Shown here in pieces: positions 53,011 to 64,000 of a DNA stretch of 64,000 bases. A program made the position numbers and the translations under genes. The notes under the pieces were generated by a model. The model saw nothing but the letters and a program-made list of their open reading frames with translations. It did not search any database and had not been told where the DNA came from. The stretch is from Charina bottae. Lineage: Eukaryota > Chordata > Lepidosauria > Squamata > Charinaidae. The DNA lies in NCBI GenBank assembly GCA_023362775.1, contig JALMGJ010000003.1, positions 182,253,725-182,317,724 on the forward strand. The letters run 5' to 3'. Numbering within the stretch: position 1 is the stretch's first letter; every line of letters begins with the position of its first letter.

Positions 53011-54057
53011 ACTTTTCAAAGGGAACCCCACATAGAGCATGTTGCAGCAGTGAAGACAAGGTGTGACCAAAGCACAGGTAATTATTGCCAAATCCATGCA
53101 GCTGAGGAACACTCACTACTGACACATTGGTTGTATTTGTGAAAATACACTCTTTGCCACAGTGACCACCTGTAGATCTAGTACTTGCCTAAAAAACAAG
53201 AGCGCTCCCGGACTGCATCCTTGCTCTTTCACGAGGAATGCAACCATTTCAGAAGTTCCCAAGTCTCAGTTCCCAAGTCTAGTTTCCTGCTGTTGAAGAG
53301 CATTTCCATCTTGTTTCGATTTGATTTCAGGCTGTTCTCTGTCATCCAACTAGGATCAAACCTAGGCAAATTTTACAGGCACTGATTGCATCCTTGGAAA
53401 TGAATGATATGGAGCAGTAGAACTTAGTGTTATATTAATAGTACCCCATTCCAGGGTTCTGACTGACCTTCACTCTCACAGATAGATTTTGAACAGACTT
53501 GGGGGGCAAGATAAAAATAGGTTGCTTTCCAATATGTTCATCAATAGTCCCTTAGCACTACCCTTCATGTCCTACCAGGAAATACTGGGATCACTGCAAA
53601 ATTAGAACTCTGTGTTGTCCTATTGTAAATTTGGTTTGTATTCAAAAACATTAAGCACCCCAACGGGGAAGGGGTAGAGGGATTTTATTAAATGAAATAG
53701 ATTAATAATAATATACAGAGGAAAGATCATCTTATGCCCCTTCTGCCTGTCACAAATCTGCAAGGATGGTAGTGGATAGATCCTTGAAGCTGGCATGTAT
53801 GTAGCACCTTCCCAGGATCCAGGTCTTCACTGAGGTTCATCCTTGGAGAGTTGCTGAGGACTTGTAGAGTAGAATCAAATCTATCTCTATATGCTTGTTT
53901 GCAACTATTAGTATAACATGAGGCCAAGGACATTTCTGTATTTTGTCGTCATAACTTTTACCTATATGGATATTGTGACCCCAACCATTAACAGCAGTGC
54001 AAAAGTATATAAGGGTATGTTCATCAGAGGTTTGCTTAACATTAGCATCATACCGCA
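53011..54057. other. GNAL intron; no feature recognised
   Basis: Unique-looking sequence. Confidence 0.4.
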
Positions 54058-54175
54058 GTTGCTGTGGGGAAAATAGGAGGAGGAAGGAGTATTAGGTATG
54101 TTCTCCGCCTTGAGTTATTTATAAAAATAATAAAGGTGGGATAGAAAATGAATGAATGAATGAATGAATAGTGTT
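54058..54175 (+). mobile_element. CORE-SINE 3' end
   Basis: GTGGGGAAAATAGGAGGAGG through CGCCTTGAGTTATTTATAAA to a (TGAA)n tail; same 3' end as the SINE at 35127-35335. Confidence 0.75.
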
Positions 54176-54835
54176 TTCCACATTCAAAGAAGCATGTTCT
54201 TTCCTGATTAAAATTGTTTCTTTTGCAACTGTACTATGCTAACATCAAAGCAATGTTTAATGATCTGCTATTACAATACACATTCATGTAATTCTTAGAG
54301 ATTATAACCACTATCTTAACTGAGATGTTGCATGATAAATAGTTGTATATATGTTATTAAAATAATATTTGTACTGATGTGGTCTTGTATAGTCTTCAAT
54401 ATAAATAGATATGTTTACTAGCAGAGTTTCTTATGGAGAGACATTATTAATACAATGTGGCAAGAACTGGGCTGGATAAAGAGAACACCTGGAGTTTTTC
54501 AGTATATTTTAAATCTCTATAAACAAATTTTTGACAGTTGATTTCCAGAAAGGATTAATAGTTTAACATGGTTTTTTGATCTGACTTCCCTTATCAACAC
54601 CATCTTCTCTCATCAAAGTTTGTCTATTCACATGTAAAATTTCAGAATCCAGTCCAAGATCTACATTTGAAATCTACTCAGCTGTGGATAAACATCTCTT
54701 CATAGCATCGCAGTACTGTCATAAGACCAAAATTATACAAACACCAATGTTTTATTATAAGAGTTATTATAGGAAAACTATCAATTCTGTAAGCCAGAAG
54801 TGATATGTGAAGATACAGGTGCAATTCACAGGACA
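54176..54835. other. GNAL intron; no feature recognised
   Basis: AT-rich unique-looking sequence. Confidence 0.4.
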
Positions 54836-55165
54836 TTTATTTATTTGCTATGCTGCTTTTCCTTCTAGAGGAGCTGAAAGCTATTTAGAATAGAGTAATG
54901 AAAGCAGTTCTGAGTAAAAACAAAAAAACATAAAAAATAAATATCAAAATTAAAAGAAAATTCATTTTAACAAACCAGAAATGCAAAATAAAACCAATCT
55001 AAAATACAGCCTGGATCTGGTGTACTTGTTAGCTACAAATGACTATGTGAACAAGCAGGTATTCAGTTGTTTTCTGAAAGAAGACAGTATTGAGCCAAGC
55101 TTCCCTAGAAAGAGAAAGATCCATGTTTGGAGTGCTGCCAGACACACACAAAAAGCCTACTGGCT
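54836..55165 (-). repeat. Old LINE 3' end
   Basis: CATTTATTTATTTGCTATGC then CTTCTAGAGGAGCTGAAAGC and an A-rich run; same layout as 50936-51290. Confidence 0.35.
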
Positions 55166-55240
55166 GGGCCTCCCCAGATGATCTTAGTGCATGAGTTGGA
55201 TGATGTAGGGCAAAAGCAACTTTTAAATAGTTGAGTCTTG

Positions 55241-56029
55241 TCTATATACTACTAAAACTCTCAGTGTTTCTCAGTTTGAAATCTTCAATTGAGCAAAATG
55301 GTGCATCATAGGGCAACCATTTTTGAATCAATGTACCTCTAATGAGCTAACTTAAAAAATGCATCCAAAATCCGGGACCCATGACTCCCATGGGATTGAA
55401 ATTTGGCAAAGTGGCTGCTTCAGTGCCACTGCGCCTTCCAACTATACCCATAGGTTGCATGGCACAAAGGAAGATGGGAGGGGCGTATCCCCGCCTGCCC
55501 TCTTTCCCGCCTCCCTCTGGCCCCTGTGTCCAATCGGCTGGCAGCAAGGCCCAACAGGTGAACGACGATTGGCTGCTTTGGAACCAAGGCTGAAATTTGA
55601 AATCTCTTAACAGTGGTGGGTGGCGAGGGAAGGACGAGGGAGTAACTCGGATGCCTGCTGACGAGGTAGGGCTGGCTGTGGGGTGCCAGCGGTCGACGGG
55701 TGAGCCCTCTTCCTCCCTGGAGGGAGGGGGCTCTAGGGGACATTCCAGGACGAAGAGCAGGGGTGCAATTTTCCTCGCGGTCCGTGGCTCCTTTTGTTCC
55801 GCCTCTCCCCAGCAAAGTGGCAGACAGTTCCATGGGTCAGCCAAGGAGGAGTAGTGATTGCCGACGTTCCCTGCCAGCTTCCCACAAGCAATGTTGATGG
55901 GGAAGCTGGCAGGAAGTTGGAAGTCACTCCCACTCCCACTACTTTTTTGCTTGCCTGTGGTCATTCTGTTTCTCTGTTTAGGTAAGGAAATATCTCAAAG
56001 GATGACCCAACGGGTCATGGGTTGTGTAG
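55241..56029 (+). mobile_element. Helitron-like non-autonomous element (candidate)
   Basis: Begins TCTATATACTACTAAAACTC and ends TGTGTAGT shortly after a perfect 7-bp hairpin (ATGACCC, loop AAC, GGGTCAT; 56002-56018), the 5'-TC / 3'-hairpin / CTAG-like layout of Helitrons. GAAATTTGGCAAAGTGGC near 55399 recalls squamate Helitron subterminal sequence. The GC-rich interior gives ORFs on both strands (205 and 137 codons) with no RepHel motif. The insertion site is not a clean A/T. Confidence 0.5.
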
Positions 56030-56136
56030 TATCATATAAGATTACACAGATGAATGTAAATCTTAAATTGGGTCCAGTACCTTATAAGCAACAGTACAAT
56101 ACTTTCAGGACTATTGTTAAAATGTACCACTTATAT

Positions 56137-56400
56137 CAGGGGTAGGGAACCTTTTTTATGCCAAGGGCCATTTTGATATTTATAACATCACTCGGGGGGC
56201 GGGGTTTGCGGGCGGGAGCCAATCGTGCAGAAGGGGGCGGGGTTTGCGGGCGGGAGCCAATTGTGTGCACTGGGGGGCTGCCACGCCCGCCGCCACGCCC
56301 ACCACATCTGCTGCCGCTCCCACTATGCCCCTGCCATGGGCCAGACCAATTGCTTTTGCGGGCCTTATACGGCCCGTGGGCCAGACGTTGCCCACCCCTG
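56137..56400 (+). mobile_element. hAT MITE with CCAAT/GC-box units
   Basis: Ends CAGGGGTAGGGAACC and, reversed, CAGGGGTGGGCAACGTCTGG with an exact 8-bp duplication ACTTATAT (56129-56136 and 56401-56408). Carries two units of the GC-box/CCAAT repeat in the opposite orientation to 45619-45770. Confidence 0.92.
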
Positions 56401-56408
56401 ACTTATAT

Positions 56409-58098
56409 CTTACAAACCATCATCAACGTAGTTCTACATAGGGTGCATTGCAGTAATGCAATTGAGAAGATATTACAGAGGTTAGGTCATTCTGGTCCAG
56501 ATGGGATCATAGTTTGTGCACCAATTGAAAGTGGGCCCTACTTGCTAGTGCTACCTATGTATTTAGTGAGAAATGAGAAACAATAAGAGACCTCAAACTG
56601 TGCAACTGATACTTAAGACAGAATGCTACATTTTCTAAAACAGGTCACCTTCCTAATTCCTGGCCCTTAAGCACTTTCCCGAATTCAGTTAAGTTTTTGT
56701 TTTTTGTTTTTTTGCCTTTATCCAGGCCATTACTGTCTCCAGGTCTTCATCCAGTCTTCTATTGCCAGTAGTGCCTCCAGGCAGCTATCAAGAGCTCCAT
56801 GGTCTTTTCTGATTTAGATTGAACGTAGAGATAGATTTGATAACTGTGCTCTAAACCTACTGATGATTACCCTTGCTGGCTTCATGTAGATGGAGAGAGG
56901 GGGAAAGGGAGACGGACGGAGGGAGGGAGAGACTCATGGGTTTCTACAATTCAGGCACCATGTGGCTAAACTAAAACACCCCACTACCATTCTCTGGTGG
57001 TGACCCTCCATGTAGGAATGGAACCACCATAATGCTTATTTCAATTCAAAATCTACTGAGCCACTTTGGCAATATTCTATCGGTGGTGTCATAGGATGCT
57101 GAGAAATCCAGGAATATCAGCACAGTAGAACTCTCCATTTCTTGTTTCATAGTAAGAGGTCAAAGCAACCAAGGCTGATTCTGTGTTAGATCTGAGTTGT
57201 AAATGGCTCAAAATAATTGGTTTATTCCGAACAGGATTGTAGTTGTATGACTGCCGCTCTCTTCTAGCACATTGTCCAAAAAAGGGATACTTGCAATTAG
57301 GTAGTAATTATCCACATTCTCATGATCCAGGGGGAAGGTTCTTCAAGAGAGTTTATATTACCATTTCCTCTTTCAGAGCATAATGGGCATAAGTCTGCAA
57401 AGAGAGACTGATCACTCCTTGTAGATCCTCTGTACATGCTTCCCCTGTAGAAGGAAGAAGCAGTTTTCTCTGTCCTCCAGATTTTAACTGCATTGAAAAA
57501 AGGAACACTGAGTGTGTAGAGGTGATCCTGACAGATGCAGAAACCACCTCACAGTTCTTTTCCAGCAGATTCTAGCAGATCTCAACTCCCATAAAAAATG
57601 GAGACGTCTGTTGTATGTGTTGCTCCACTTACTACTTAATGTTTTGGTAATATATTTTTAAAATAGGTAACACGTTAACATGGCTAAATCTATGCAATAT
57701 GCTATACTATAGAATACATTGGAATATAAATTATTGTAACATTGGTGTGCTTGGTTAATTAAAATTATGACAGCATGCAATTGTGCAGCTGTTTCTGAAT
57801 ATAGAAGCATTGAAGATTGTTAAATAAAAATACTAAATAAGGTCTTCTGTGTAAAGTGTTGAGAGAGCCACAGTAATTAGGTTGTCACTGAAAAATGTCT
57901 TATGAAACACTGAACTAAACACCAGTAGGCCTTGACTAGTTAAGCTGAGTAATACCATGCAGCTTATTTCTCCTCAGCTGTGGATCCCTTGTGACAGCCT
58001 GTAGGAGTCCATGCCTTTCTGTAAGTGTCATTTATCCATGAAAGCACCCAAACACTTTGTCCTAGCCAGCTGATAAATAGACCCACAGAGTAGGATCT
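56409..58098. other. GNAL intron; no feature recognised
   Basis: Includes a purine-rich run (56890-56930). No supported gene. Confidence 0.4.
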
Positions 58099-58475
58099 TG
58101 TAATGACTCCAACTTTAATGCCCCAATAAACACTTCTCAATGCACTTCATTGAAATACAGAATAAGCTTTATTAAGGATACATGTAAATTGAAACATTCC
58201 CAAAGATCCGAATGCCGGATTCCCGCCAAACAGCCCTAACTTAACTCTCCCCCCTGCGCGCCAATTTCACAGCGCCTATGATGTCAATGTCCATAACTTT
58301 CCCTCTCCGTTCTCAGGCCTCCGACTCCTGCAGGTGGCCGACCTTGGCGCCGCATTCCACAGTCTCCAATGAAAACCACAACACTGTACTTGGCACAGCT
58401 CACCCCCTCCTCACAGTTTAAAAGCTTACAGTAATGCTACACAATTAATGGCAGGATTCAACTATGAACCCTGAC
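58099..58475 (-). repeat. Gypsy 3' LTR
   Basis: On the minus strand it starts TGTCAGGGTTCATAG right after the polypurine tract and ends GTCATTACA at 58099. An AATAAA-like string on the minus strand is not obvious. The outer boundary is set by the TG/CA rule only. Confidence 0.6.
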
Positions 58476-58689
58476 ATGCTGACCCCCCAGAAAAAAGAAA
58501 ATTATATAGGAAAAGAAAAATACAAAGAATGAAAATGGCAACAATTGAAAATATGTGTTTCCAATAAACCAAGAAGGAAGTACATGAGTACATTGTGGTT
58601 TGGGAAAAAATCTGTAACGAGAAAAAGAAAACAGAAACGTTAACAATAACAATTCACCCAGGCTTATCAGGAAACTGGGAATGGAACTT

Positions 58690-59822
58690 AACCAGAAGTT
58701 ATAACTAATATAACACCTTAAATATTGCTCCAATACAGCATTCAGACGTTCAGTTGAACCATCTGTGCAAGGATGGAACGCCAAGCTTAACCCTTGTTCA
58801 GTATCAATTAATTTTAAAAACGATTTCCAAAATTTGGCGGTAAATGGACTTCCGCAATCACTGATTATCCGCACGAGGGCTCCGTGGGGTCGATAGATGT
58901 GTTGAATGAACAGTTTGGCTAACTGCCCAGCAGATGGAACACTTTTACGCGGAATGAAATGTGCTTGCTTAGAAAATAAATCGGTAACTACCCAAATCAC
59001 AGTTTTTCCTTTGCTTTCTGGTAAATCCACAATGAAGTCCATAGCAATTTGCTTCCAGGGGCTTGATGGTTGCGCCACCCCCTGCAATAATCCCACAGGT
59101 TTGCCAGGAGCCCTTTTTATGGTGGCACATACAGGGCAAGATAATACATACACTTTGACATCTTTCCTTAAGGTGGGCCACCAAAATTGCCTTCTGACTA
59201 AATGCAAAGTTTTTACAAAACCAAAATGCCCTGTTACCTTGTCGTCATGATACCGTTGCAAAATGCGTTTTCTTAAAGCATACGGTATATACAATCTGTC
59301 TCCACTCCACCACCACCCATTATTTTCTGTCAAGGTTTGTTTATTGATTTTCCACCAGTCATCCTTTTCTAATTCCACTCTGATTTCTTTAGCTAAGGAT
59401 GCTTCAGGCATTTCATCCCGAATTTTAGCCTGATGTCTAGTGATCGCCACGTTTCCCAATTGTTTATCAGATCCAGCCTCCTGGATTTCTGGCACAGCAG
59501 GTGCTGCGGTCTGGTTTATTCCTAATTGTTGGGGAGACATTACTGTGGTGACAACCTCCTCCCGTTGGCTATCGTGTTGAGGCAAACAGGATAGGGCGTC
59601 TGCTAAAAAGTTTTTCCCTGCTGGAAGATATTTCAATGTGAAATTGAACCTACTGAAAAACTCAGCCCACCTTACTTGTTTTGGGCTTAATTTGCGTGGT
59701 GATCTTAAAGCTTCCAAATTTTTATGATCAGTTAAAACCTCAAAGGGGTGGGGAGATCCTTCTAGCAAATGCCGCCATGTAGCCAAAGCATGACGAACCG
59801 CAAATGCTTCTTTCTCCCACAC
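58690..59822 (-). pseudogene. Gypsy pol, RNase H end and integrase
   Basis: Opens with EKEAFAVRHALATWRHLLEG and TDHKNLEAL (RNase H), then the integrase HHCC zinc motif (HDDKVTGH ... CPVC near 59120-59210) and the DDE core: MDFIVDLP, IISDCGSPF and DGSTERLN give the two Asp and the Glu. Similarity fades after LEQYLRCYISYN (about 58690), though the frame stays open to 58458 and runs into the LTR. The integrase C-terminus is lost. Confidence 0.85.
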
Positions 59823-59886
59823 ATGCCAGTGTCTCTCAGTTTCAGTGAATTTACGGGAGATATAAGCACAGGGTCTTAATTTGTCA

Positions 59887-60342
59887 TTAGTGTGTCTGCA
59901 ATAACACTGACCCTACCACGGTATCAGATGCGTCCGTTTGAATTACAAATGGTTGCTCAGAATCAGGATGTTTTAAGATTGGTTCAGCTGTAAACAAAGT
60001 TTTTAACTTTTCGAAAGCGGCTTGGCATGCTGGAGTCCATTTTAGCTTTGTTTGGGGTTTGCTTGCCAGCACCCCCTCCTTGGGGTGTTTCGTTTTTAAC
60101 AGATCAGTTAATGGCAAAGCAATCTGGGCAAATTGGGGAATGAACTGGTGACAGAAATTGGCGAACCCAAGAAATGATTGTAACTGCTTTTTGGTTCTTG
60201 GAGATTCCCACTCTAGTACATCCTGTACTTTTGCAGGATCCATTTCAATCCCCTGGTGCGATATTCTATACCCCAAATAGTCTAACTTCTCCTTATGAAA
60301 TTCACATTTAGACAATTTGACATACAATTTAGCATCTAACAA
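59887..60342 (-). pseudogene. Gypsy pol, RT thumb and start of RNase H
   Basis: In the same frame as the preceding piece, after its TGA. Reads KLYVKLSKCEFH, YLGYRISHQGIEMDP, LQSFLGFANFCHQFI, LKWTPACQAAFEKLK and VIQTDASDTVVGSVL (first catalytic Asp of RNase H). A frameshift separates it from the next piece between 59887 and 59822. Confidence 0.88.
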
Positions 60343-61464
60343 TCATTTTAACACTTCTTTGACCAATTTTACATGCTCTTCCATGGTTTCTGTATAGATT
60401 AGTATGTCATCTAAATAAATCAACACTCCTTGATACAAAAAGTCATGTAAAACCTCATTAATTAAGCTCATGAAGACTCCAGGCCCTCCAGTCAATCCGA
60501 ATGGCATGACCCAATATTGGAAACAACCCAATTGGCAATTAAAAGCAGTTTTCCACTCGTCCCCTTCTCTTATGCGTATTCTAAAATATGCTTCCCTCAA
60601 GTCTAGTTTAGTAAAGATTTTCCCTTTGGTTAGGTGAGCCAACATGTCTTTTAACAAAGGCAATGGATACTGATTAGAAATACATACAGCATTTAGCCCT
60701 CTATAGTCAGTACACAGTCTCAATGATCCATCCTTCTTTTTTCTAAACAGTACAGGAGCTGCCATGGGTGAGGTGGATGGTTCAATGAAACCCCTCTTCA
60801 AGTTTTTATCAATAAACTTTCTCAGTTCTTGTAATTCTTTGTGAGTCATGGAGTACAACTTAGGTTTTGGTAATACTGCCCCTGGTTCCAACTCGATAGC
60901 ACAGTCAGTTTTACAATGGGGGAGCAGCTGGTCTGACTCAGTTTCCTCGAAAATTACTTGCACTTCCTCATACGACTGAGGGAAATCTGCAGCCTGGGCC
61001 ATTTGTTGGTCGGTTTCAATGCTTTCAGCTCCCATTTCAGTTCCGAGCTGCGTGCCGTCCCTTTCCAACCCTGCGTAGGACCCATCAGCAAACTCCATCT
61101 CCCCAGAAACCCAGTCAATGTGGGGATTGCATTCCCTTAACCATTTCAGCCCCAACACTGTTGGCTGATTTGCTATAGGTGCTACAATGAACCTTACAGT
61201 CTCTTGATGTGTCCCAATAGTCATTTTTACTGCTTCTGTATAATACTCTACTGGGCCCCCCTTCATATCAGAACCATCCAGTTGACAAAATATTATTGGT
61301 ACCTTGAGTTTATATAATTTTAGTCTCAGCCCAGTCACTATGGCAGGGTGAATCAAACATCTAGAACACCCAGAGTCCAACATAGCTAGCAAACTAGCTT
61401 GATCCCTCCCATCCAAAGTCTCAATCTTTACCTTTACTTGCATAGTGGGACAGTCGCCGCTCAC
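60343..61464 (-). pseudogene. Gypsy pol, protease and first part of RT
   Basis: 373 codons. LDSGCSRCLI near residue 30 is the aspartic protease active site (DSG). RT motifs follow: FTKLDLREAY (motif A), QYWVMPFGLTGGPG (motif B) and IYLDDILIY (motif C, LDD). An in-frame TGA (60343-60345) ends it; coding continues in the same frame directly after. The start shown is only the first Met, since gag-pol proteins are processed from a longer precursor. Confidence 0.88.
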
Positions 61465-61490
61465 CAGGGGATCCGCGCGCCTATCTGCTT

Positions 61491-63289
61491 AGTTTTCTAC
61501 AGAGGTTTTCCCCATAGGAGAAATTAAGGGCGACTGTTAAGCTGGCAAAGGAAGATAGAGTCTTGAAAACAGAACTGTGGGAGAAAGAAGGAGGGATTTT
61601 GATGAGGGAGTTGTAATCGATCTACACAGGATATAGATGGCTGGATCTAGACAGTGTTGGCTGTTTAAGACTCTTGATGTTAGGAAAAAGCCTTGAGGTT
61701 TGGACAACGTGGTATGGACTGGGACAGTGTTATCCTGCTGAAGGATTGTTAGATTGAGGGGAGACTGAAGACTGCTGAAGCAGAGCAGGGCACAGTCCAG
61801 AGAAGTGGGCTGAAGAAGGTTAGGGAACAGTGGGACAAAAACGATCTGATAAAGAGGGCTCTGTAGCAGAACCAGAAAGGGGTGGGTGGGGGAGAGAACA
61901 TGTTTTACGAGCCTGAAAGAAAGAATGCTGGCCTGTATTTTTAGTCCCTTCTTTTCTCTAAATAGAAGATGGGCACAGAAATAGAGCAGAGTACAAGTAT
62001 TTTAAGCCAGCATTATTGAATGCATACATACACAAGTAGAGGACGCTTATGCTGCATATTATTCAGTAGAGAAAAAGGTCCACTTTCCAAGGCATTTTAA
62101 CATCAAGACCTGTTGGGTTATCAGCCAAGGAAAGAGTAGAATGTTAACTAGTTGTAAACATAACTTCTGCCAAGAGAGACTTTGATAACCAAAATGAAAT
62201 GCTGTTTGATGTTTTAATAAAAAAAGAAGAAAATGCAAGAGATGTTTTGCATTGAATCCTGTGAACTCCTAAAAGCCTGTTACACCCATGTAACAAGTTG
62301 CCACATCACTGGAATAGTAAACATTTATTTCTTCTTACTCGTACAGCTGACATATGCTTTAAAAAAAACTCTTTACAAATATGTGTTGACTCATCTAGAT
62401 TCAGCCTTGCTGTGAATCAAAGTTAAGGGATTTTTCATCTGAAAGTGTGTTTGAATATATCTTGGGGGGGGAAATCCAGGATACAGTTCAGAAATATGAG
62501 AAATTTAGTGGTGAAGGGCTACCAAGTGCTGCATTATTGCTCTCACTGAATGCGAAGTCTGGTGCAATATCTATCTGGTTGTCACAGTGGCACACACACT
62601 GCATCTGGCTAGATCATGGATTGGCAACTTTTTCAAGCACTGCACACCCGCCTATAAATAAATGATCACCCAAAAGCTAAAATCGTCAGCAAGTGCTGAA
62701 ATCATCTGCTCTATTCTCATGAAAAACAATTGAGAGAATGCCCACGTACTGTGAATTTTTGCAATCTCATATGTTGGAGGGCATTTTAACTTTTTTTTTT
62801 CAAGTCTTGCTTAGTTTTGGAGATTCCAAAGCTACCGTGCATGTCCTGATTCTGTCGTCAACCCCTAGGGCCTAGGTTAAAGGCATGCTAATTGATACAC
62901 TATTTAACACAATGTTTTATTTAAAAACACATATGTATTGTGCAGGGTTTTGACTTTCCATGTTCTATGTCATGTTAATTCCCAATGCTCGCTGCTGCTT
63001 ATCAATTAGGTTTTTTTTTAAAGTTCATTTCTGTTTTGCCTTCTCTTTTGAGAAACGGGGTATTTGTTTCTGACATTATTTTCCCAATGCTGAATGTAGA
63101 ATTTTGTAGTCAGCACAGTACAATACCATCTTTTATTTAGAGAACTTTTTGATATCAGATTAAGCAGTGTACTCCATTGTAGAGCTAATGCCTCAAAGTA
63201 ATGGAAGTGCATTGTTGTGCAAGACAGATGCCGCTGCTATTTGGTTGCTGGGTAACAGGTGCTTGGATACATAGTTGATGATTGTCATA

Positions 63290-63290
<1 letters not shown>
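61491..63290. other. GNAL intron; no feature recognised
   Basis: Unique-looking sequence; gag was looked for and not seen. Confidence 0.4.

Positions 63291-63346
<56 letters not shown>
63291..63346 (+). repeat. (TC)n microsatellite
   Basis: About 27 uninterrupted TC units. Confidence 0.98.
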
Positions 63347-63348
<2 letters not shown>

Positions 63349-63587
63349 GCATTTAAAACATTTCACTTCTAGTATGTAAGATTTATGAATATAGTTGACA
63401 TGATCTCAGTGGCAATTTGCAGGCCTGTAATCATTTTAAAACACAGAGTTGCTCAGGTTAAATGTAGCTGTAAGTGATAATGGTCTGAGAGCTGCTGCTG
63501 ATGCATTGTTGAAACTATGTTGGTATAGATTTATCAGTGCATTATCAGACTACAGTGATCTCTTGGTAGTCAGATCTTTAAGGGATA

Positions 63588-63870
63588 TTTGTTGTTGTTC
63601 AGTCGTTAAGTCGTGTCCGACTCTTTGTGACCCCATGGACCATAGCACGCCAGGCCTTCCTGTCCTCCACTGTCTCCCGGAGTTTGCTCAAATTCATGTT
63701 CATTACATTGGTGATGCTATCTAACCATCTCATCCTCTGCCGTCCCCTTCTCCTTTTGCCTTCAGTCTTTCCCAGCATCAGGGTCTTTTCCAGTGAGTCC
63801 TCTCTTCGCATTAGGTGGACAAAGTATTTGAGCTTCAGCTCCAGTATCTGTCCTTCCAATGAGCAGTCGG
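63588..63870 (-). mobile_element. BovB-type LINE 3' end, distinct subfamily
   Basis: The minus-strand frame reads DCSLEGQILELKLKYFVHLM, KTLMLGKTEGKRRRGRQRMR and WRAMVHGVTKSRTRLND, then the GAGTCGGACACGACTTAACG 3' tail. Sequence differs enough from copies 1 and 2 to be another BovB subfamily. 5'-truncated. Confidence 0.88.
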
Positions 63871-64000
63871 TTGATTTAGGGATATAAGTAAATTTAAAAG
63901 CAAGAAAGAGATCAACCTGGTATTCCTTTTTTTCCTTTTTCCCCATTCCCACGTTTTAAATTATAGCAAGCAAAAAAAAAAGTTCAATACATTTTCATTA

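Larger units (their letters stand above)
58099..61490 (-). mobile_element. Ty3/gypsy LTR retrotransposon, 5'-truncated
   Basis: On the minus strand: the end of gag (about 61490-61465), protease, RT, RNase H, integrase, a polypurine tract (CTGGGGGGTCAGCA just before 58475) and one LTR (58475-58099). Gag, primer-binding site and 5' LTR are absent; recognisable sequence stops near 61490. The TWRHLLEG and TDHKNLEAL motifs suggest a chromovirus (Sushi-like) relative, but no chromodomain is left. Confidence 0.88.

Noticed and set aside
55347..55964. 205-codon minus-strand ORF
   Set aside because: GC-rich segment inside the Helitron-like element with overlapping frames on both strands; no recognisable motif, start context or splice support.
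38490..64000. GNAL exon 2 or the short-form first exon
   Set aside because: Looked for the P-loop (GESGKST) and the MGCLGNS start; neither was seen, so they are presumed outside the window.

Overview
This is a window of a squamate reptile (lizard or snake) nuclear genome. The evidence is the combination of repeats: a young, full-ORF RTE-BovB LINE, six tRNA-derived SINEs of Sauria type with (ACCTTT)n tails, a 5S-rRNA-headed SINE with the same tail, L2-like LINEs with (AAAT)n tails, Penelope-like fold-back elements and many hAT elements. I cannot name the species.

The one confidently recognised host gene is GNAL, the Golf alpha subunit. Its long (XLGolf-type) first coding exon lies on the + strand at 37922-38489, inside a CpG island (about 37440-38520), and ends at a GTACGT splice donor one base into the glycine codon that opens the P-loop. 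I saw no second GNAL exon, so 38490-64000 is read as intron 1. Left of the CpG island there is no confident gene. Two weak + strand exon candidates (8935-9048 and 11342-11464, both entered in phase 0) are recorded.

Layout. 1-2440: mostly unique sequence with a Penelope-like insertion holding three hammerhead-ribozyme-like cores. 2439-5466: BovB copy 1 on the minus strand, one uninterrupted endonuclease-RT ORF and an 11-bp target duplication, next to a SINE. 5.8-12.4 kb: hAT, CORE-SINE, a tandem duplication split by a solo LTR, and the 5S SINE. 12.6-16.9 kb: L2-like LINE 3' end, a Tigger-like element, hAT MITEs. 18-23.6 kb: several hAT copies, a SINE and an LTR with TATA box and poly(A) signal. 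28.2-30.7 kb: a hAT element split by a non-BovB LINE, itself split by an L2 tail. 31.7-35.3 kb: BovB copy 2 (RT core deleted, SINE inside), then a long palindrome at a broken SINE head. 36.1-36.6 kb: a second hammerhead-like Penelope element. 37.4-38.5 kb: GNAL. 44.1-46.1 kb: two hAT elements sharing one 8-bp target. 47-49.5 kb: RTE, SINE, L2 and Tc1 nested together. 55.2-56.4 kb: Helitron-like element and hAT. 58.1-61.5 kb: decayed Ty3/gypsy pol with one LTR. 63.6-63.9 kb: BovB tail.

Across the window three machineries seem to do the work: BovB (shared 3' sequence with the SINEs), hAT transposases with TA-centred 8-bp targets (Buster-like), and Penelope-like elements with fold-back ends and hammerhead cores. 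All coordinates were read by eye; no search or folding was run.
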